The notes under the pieces were generated by a model. That model saw nothing but the letters and a program-made list of their open reading frames with translations, had not been told where the DNA came from and ran no database searches. A program made the translations under genes and the position numbers. From contig DBME01000374.1 in assembly GCA_002298155.1 (NCBI GenBank), positions 1 through 8,945 on the forward strand: a stretch of DNA of 8,945 bases, in the 5' to 3' direction. This document shows positions 6,824 through 8,945 of this stretch, piece after piece; positions within the stretch are counted from its first letter, which is position 1, and each line of letters opens with the position of its first letter. This stretch comes from Holophagaceae bacterium UBA706. Lineage in GTDB: Bacteria; Acidobacteriota; Holophagae; Holophagales; Holophagaceae.

Positions 6824-6992
6824 GATCCCCGCTCGGTCGTGGAGGCTTGCCGTGTTCCCTAGCAAGTAGGGGGGCTACCAGGTTCCCAGTTTAAGGCGCG
6901 CCGACGCGCGGAACGCACAAGGCTGGGGGGAAGGTCTCCCGTGGCGTAATACGGAACAAGCGCTTGGCCGTCTCACGGGCCTCGCAGGGATC
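6824..6992 (-). ncRNA. ssrS: 6S RNA
   Basis: 6S RNA binds the sigma70 RNA polymerase holoenzyme by mimicking an open promoter and reduces transcription in stationary phase. The 220-bp gap between zapA and rny, a common location for this gene, folds on the minus strand into the expected rod. The closing stem pairs 6984-6992 with 6824-6832 (9 bp, one G-U). It continues through a tandem G-A loop to GG/CC and CGTG/CACG (6974-6977 with 6838-6841). An inner stem pairs 6953-6958 with 6853-6858. A central bubble follows, with a small GTAG/CTAC hairpin on its 3' side. The terminal arm is CCCAG/CTGGG (6923-6927 with 6885-6889), capped by CGCGC-GTCG-GCGCG. The stretch GCCTTAAACTG resembles GCCTTAAAACTG of Escherichia coli 6S RNA. 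Ends are set by the closing stem and may be a few bases off; the 5' arm just overlaps the zapA stop. Confidence 0.82.
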
Positions 6993-7350
6993 AAATGGCA
7001 GTGTCCTCGCCCGTCCTCTCGAAGAGGGGGCCGGCGGAGGTGTTCTCTTCGTCCGGAACATCGTCAAGTAGCTTGGTGAGCGTCAGTTCCAGGTCCTGTG
7101 TTTGCCGACTTCGGTCCTGTTCCAGACGCGCCACGCGGTGCGCCAGGTTCAGGGCCCCCATCAGCAGCCATGTGGATGTGTCCAGCGCTGATGGCGGTAC
7201 TCCCCATCTTAGCTCATAGGCACGTTCCATGTCGCGGAAGGTGTCCTCCAGAATCTGGGTGGCCTGCCGGATCTCCTCGGGCCCGGCCGAGGAATGGGCC
7301 CGCACGATCCGGCCCAGGATTTCCAGGGAGACCTCGGCGGGAAGGGTCAT
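6991..7350 (-). CDS. zapA: Cell division protein ZapA
   Basis: ZapA binds FtsZ filaments and bundles them at midcell, helping Z-ring assembly. The 119-residue product shows the typical N-terminal strand SLEILGR (8-14) and a helix with EEIRQATQILEDTF (25-38). GALNLAHRVARLEQ (65-78) leads into the C-terminal coiled coil. The tail after residue 95 is acidic and probably disordered. The start overlaps the stop of the preceding ZapB-like gene by ATGA, pointing to coupled translation. Immediately downstream lies the 6S RNA, an arrangement seen in many bacteria, which supports both calls. The family is diverse in sequence, so the assignment rests on motifs plus position. Confidence 0.88.
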   Translation of the reverse strand: MTLPAEVSLEILGRIVRAHSSAGPEEIRQATQILEDTFRDMERAYELRWGVPPSALDTSTWLLMGALNLAHRVARLEQDRSRQTQDLELTLTKLLDDVPDEENTSAGPLFERTGEDTAI

Positions 7351-7583
7351 TCGAGCCCCTCGACCATCTTGAGGATGGCCTCCACCTGCTTGCGCACGCC
7401 TTCCCGCTCCTTCTGCCAGCCCGCCTGGTCGGCCTGGAGATCCTCCAGGCGCCGGCGCAAGCTCCGCAGTTCCTCGTCATGCGTGCCCATGTCCGCCTTG
7501 AGGGCGGCCAACTCGTCCCGGTACTGGTTCCGCTGCTGGACCAGGGCCTGGAGCTTGGTTTCGAGCTGTTTCAGAACATCCAT
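7347..7583 (-). CDS. Small coiled-coil protein, ZapB-like
   Basis: This is a 78-residue protein that is almost entirely one charged coiled coil. It starts MDVLKQLETKLQALVQQRNQ, has heptad-spaced Leu/Val/Ile and a high content of Glu, Gln, Lys and Arg. Its size and character match ZapB, the coiled-coil partner that joins ZapA at the Z ring, and it directly precedes zapA with an ATGA overlap. It starts 21 bp after the pheT stop, and AACGAGG lies seven to thirteen bases before its ATG. Coiled coils resemble each other by composition alone, so the position is the stronger argument. The symbol is left open, but a role with ZapA in division is likely. Confidence 0.75.
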   Translation of the reverse strand: MDVLKQLETKLQALVQQRNQYRDELAALKADMGTHDEELRSLRRRLEDLQADQAGWQKEREGVRKQVEAILKMVEGLE

Positions 7584-7604
7584 GGCTGCCTCGTTGACCT
7601 CATT

Positions 7605-8945
7605 CTAGCCCCGAAGTCGGGCCCCGAGGGCCTTGGCGGCCTCCAGGGCGGAAAGAACCCAACCCTCGACCTCTTCTCCGGTGAGGGTCCGGTCCATGGC
7701 CTGGAACTTCAGGCGCATGAGCCAGGCCTGGGTGCCCTGGGGCAGGCTCTTGTGCCGGAAGACGTCCACGCACCGGAGATCCTGGAGGGGGGTCCCGGCC
7801 AGGGCGGCCTCCATGGCCTCCTTCAGGGGTCCATAGGGCTGGTCCAGGTCCACCAGGAGCGAAAGGTCCCGCTCCATCATGGGGAACCGGCTGAAGGGGG
7901 CGAAGCGCGGGATGACCCGCTCGCTGGCGTCCGGGATGGCGGACAGGGGGGCCTCGAAGTGCCAGCCCAGCCGGGTCGCGCCCTCGGCATCCGTGAACTC
8001 CCAGCGGCCGAAGGCCTGGATGGCCTCGTCCGTCACGCCGATGGTTCGCAGAATGCCCAGGAGCCGGCTCCGGCCCTCGGAACCCGACAGGCGATTGGGC
8101 GGCGTCAGGGGATCCTCCCCGCCGCTTTCCCCGCCCCAGACCAGACCCAAAGTCCAGGTTTCGGTGACCGGCTGGCCCTCCATGGCCCGGAAGACCGGGG
8201 CGATTTCGAAGAACCGCACTTCCCGGGCTCCCTTTTCCAGGTTGAGCCGGGCGACCCCGTCCAGGTCCCGCAGCAGGGTTCCGCGCATGACCGAATAGTC
8301 CTCGCCCAGGGGGTTGCCGAGGGTCCGCCTGACCGGGCTGTCGCCGAAGCCATGGCCCGAGGCCTCCTCGCGGTCGTCGCCGAAGCCCAGGGTCACCGTC
8401 TGGTAGAAGCCCAGGTTGGCGAGACGGGAAGCCAGCTTCCGGCGCTTGAGGTAGTCCGGTGCCAGGGGCGCGGGGGAGCTCTCGAGGGGGGGCAGGACGG
8501 CGGGAATGCCTTCGTAGCCCAGCAGGCGCAGCACTTCCTCCGCCATGTCCTCGGGCAGGGCCAGATCATGGCGCCAGGTGGGCGGCTGGACCCGCAGGCC
8601 ACCGTCCACAGGTTCGACCGAGCAGCCCAGGGCGCGCAGCAGTTCCTGGGCACGCTGAGGGTCAACCGGACGGCCCGAAACCCGGTCCGCCATGGCGAAG
8701 GGCAGGACGACGGCAGGCCGTGGAGCCGGACCGGCGCCCACGGACCAGGCGGACACGAGCCGGGCGCCAGCCCAGTCGCGCAGGCGCTGGGCCAGGAGGT
8801 CGCGGGCCACGGGGGCCATGGCGGCATCCGCGCCCCGGCCGAAGCGGTGGGAGGCGTCCGTGTGCAGGCCGTGGCGGTGGGCCATGGCCCGCACGGTGCG
8901 GGGTTCGAACCAGGCGCTCTCCAGGAGCACCCGGCGGGTGGCGGT
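7605..8945 (-). CDS. pheT: Phenylalanyl-tRNA synthetase beta subunit, C-terminal part (5' end outside window)
   Basis: PheT forms an alpha2-beta2 enzyme with PheS that charges tRNA-Phe with phenylalanine; the beta subunit binds tRNA and carries the editing site. The visible 446 residues enter at the end of the B3/4 region with RVLLESAWFEPRTVR and HTDASHRFGRG. The B5 domain is near 80-150, including PTWRHDL and the paired glutamates of MAEEVLRLLGY. A synthetase-like core with NPLGEDYSVMRGTLL and VRFFEIAPVF lies near 165-325. The C-terminal FDX-ACB anticodon-binding domain (about 345-446) holds FPMMERDLSLLV and ends ALGARLRG. The full protein is normally near 800 residues, so about half is present. 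The frame stays open to the window edge, so an in-frame GTG at 8930 is internal rather than a start. pheS would be expected just beyond the edge. Confidence 0.97.
   Translation of the reverse strand, partial: TATRRVLLESAWFEPRTVRAMAHRHGLHTDASHRFGRGADAAMAPVARDLLAQRLRDWAGARLVSAWSVGAGPAPRPAVVLPFAMADRVSGRPVDPQRAQELLRALGCSVEPVDGGLRVQPPTWRHDLALPEDMAEEVLRLLGYEGIPAVLPPLESSPAPLAPDYLKRRKLASRLANLGFYQTVTLGFGDDREEASGHGFGDSPVRRTLGNPLGEDYSVMRGTLLRDLDGVARLNLEKGAREVRFFEIAPVFRAMEGQPVTETWTLGLVWGGESGGEDPLTPPNRLSGSEGRSRLLGILRTIGVTDEAIQAFGRWEFTDAEGATRLGWHFEAPLSAIPDASERVIPRFAPFSRFPMMERDLSLLVDLDQPYGPLKEAMEAALAGTPLQDLRCVDVFRHKSLPQGTQAWLMRLKFQAMDRTLTGEEVEGWVLSALEAAKALGARLRG

Noticed and set aside
5491..6862. Two long open frames on the + strand opposite rny
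   Set aside because: Both are complementary to the conserved RNase Y coding sequence. Their Leu- or Ser/Arg-rich products reflect the complement of a Glu/Lys/Ala coiled coil.

Overview
This 8.9-kb window is ordinary chromosomal DNA from a GC-rich bacterium. It is densely packed with housekeeping genes, and I see no insertion sequence, phage gene, CRISPR array or tRNA. A type III glutamine synthetase, a short-form quinolinate synthase, RNase Y and a ZapA/6S RNA locus together would fit an acidobacterium of the Geothrix/Holophaga kind. That placement is an inference from gene content and composition, not something the sequence proves.

Left part (1-2575): the N-terminal two thirds of a type III glutamine synthetase (glnN) runs leftwards off the window edge. 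Quinolinate synthase (nadA) runs rightwards. The 224-bp divergent gap between them is the richest regulatory region here. For glnN it holds a sigma70-like promoter, a perfect CRP-type palindrome lying on the -10 end and predicted start site, and a terminator-like hairpin with a U-tract in the leader. nadA has a -10-like hexamer just before its ATG and no Shine-Dalgarno sequence, so it may be leaderless.

Middle (2577-5126): a two-gene leftward unit holds a YbgC-like hotdog thioesterase followed, with an ATGA overlap, by an unrecognised 251-residue protein. The layout of that protein recalls the fumarylacetoacetase (FAH) fold without its metal ligands. The unit meets nadA tail to tail with one base between stop codons. 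Divergent from the thioesterase is a multi-pass CPBP-family (Abi) membrane protease with a long N-terminal extension.

Right part (5149-8945): a leftward cluster reads pheT (C-terminal part), a ZapB-like coiled-coil protein, ZapA, a 6S RNA gene and rny. It combines tRNA charging, Z-ring assembly, the RNA that sequesters RNA polymerase, and a membrane-anchored mRNA-decay nuclease. The 6S RNA is not visible as a reading frame. I infer it from its position between zapA and rny and from a long, interrupted, self-complementary rod structure with a large central bubble.
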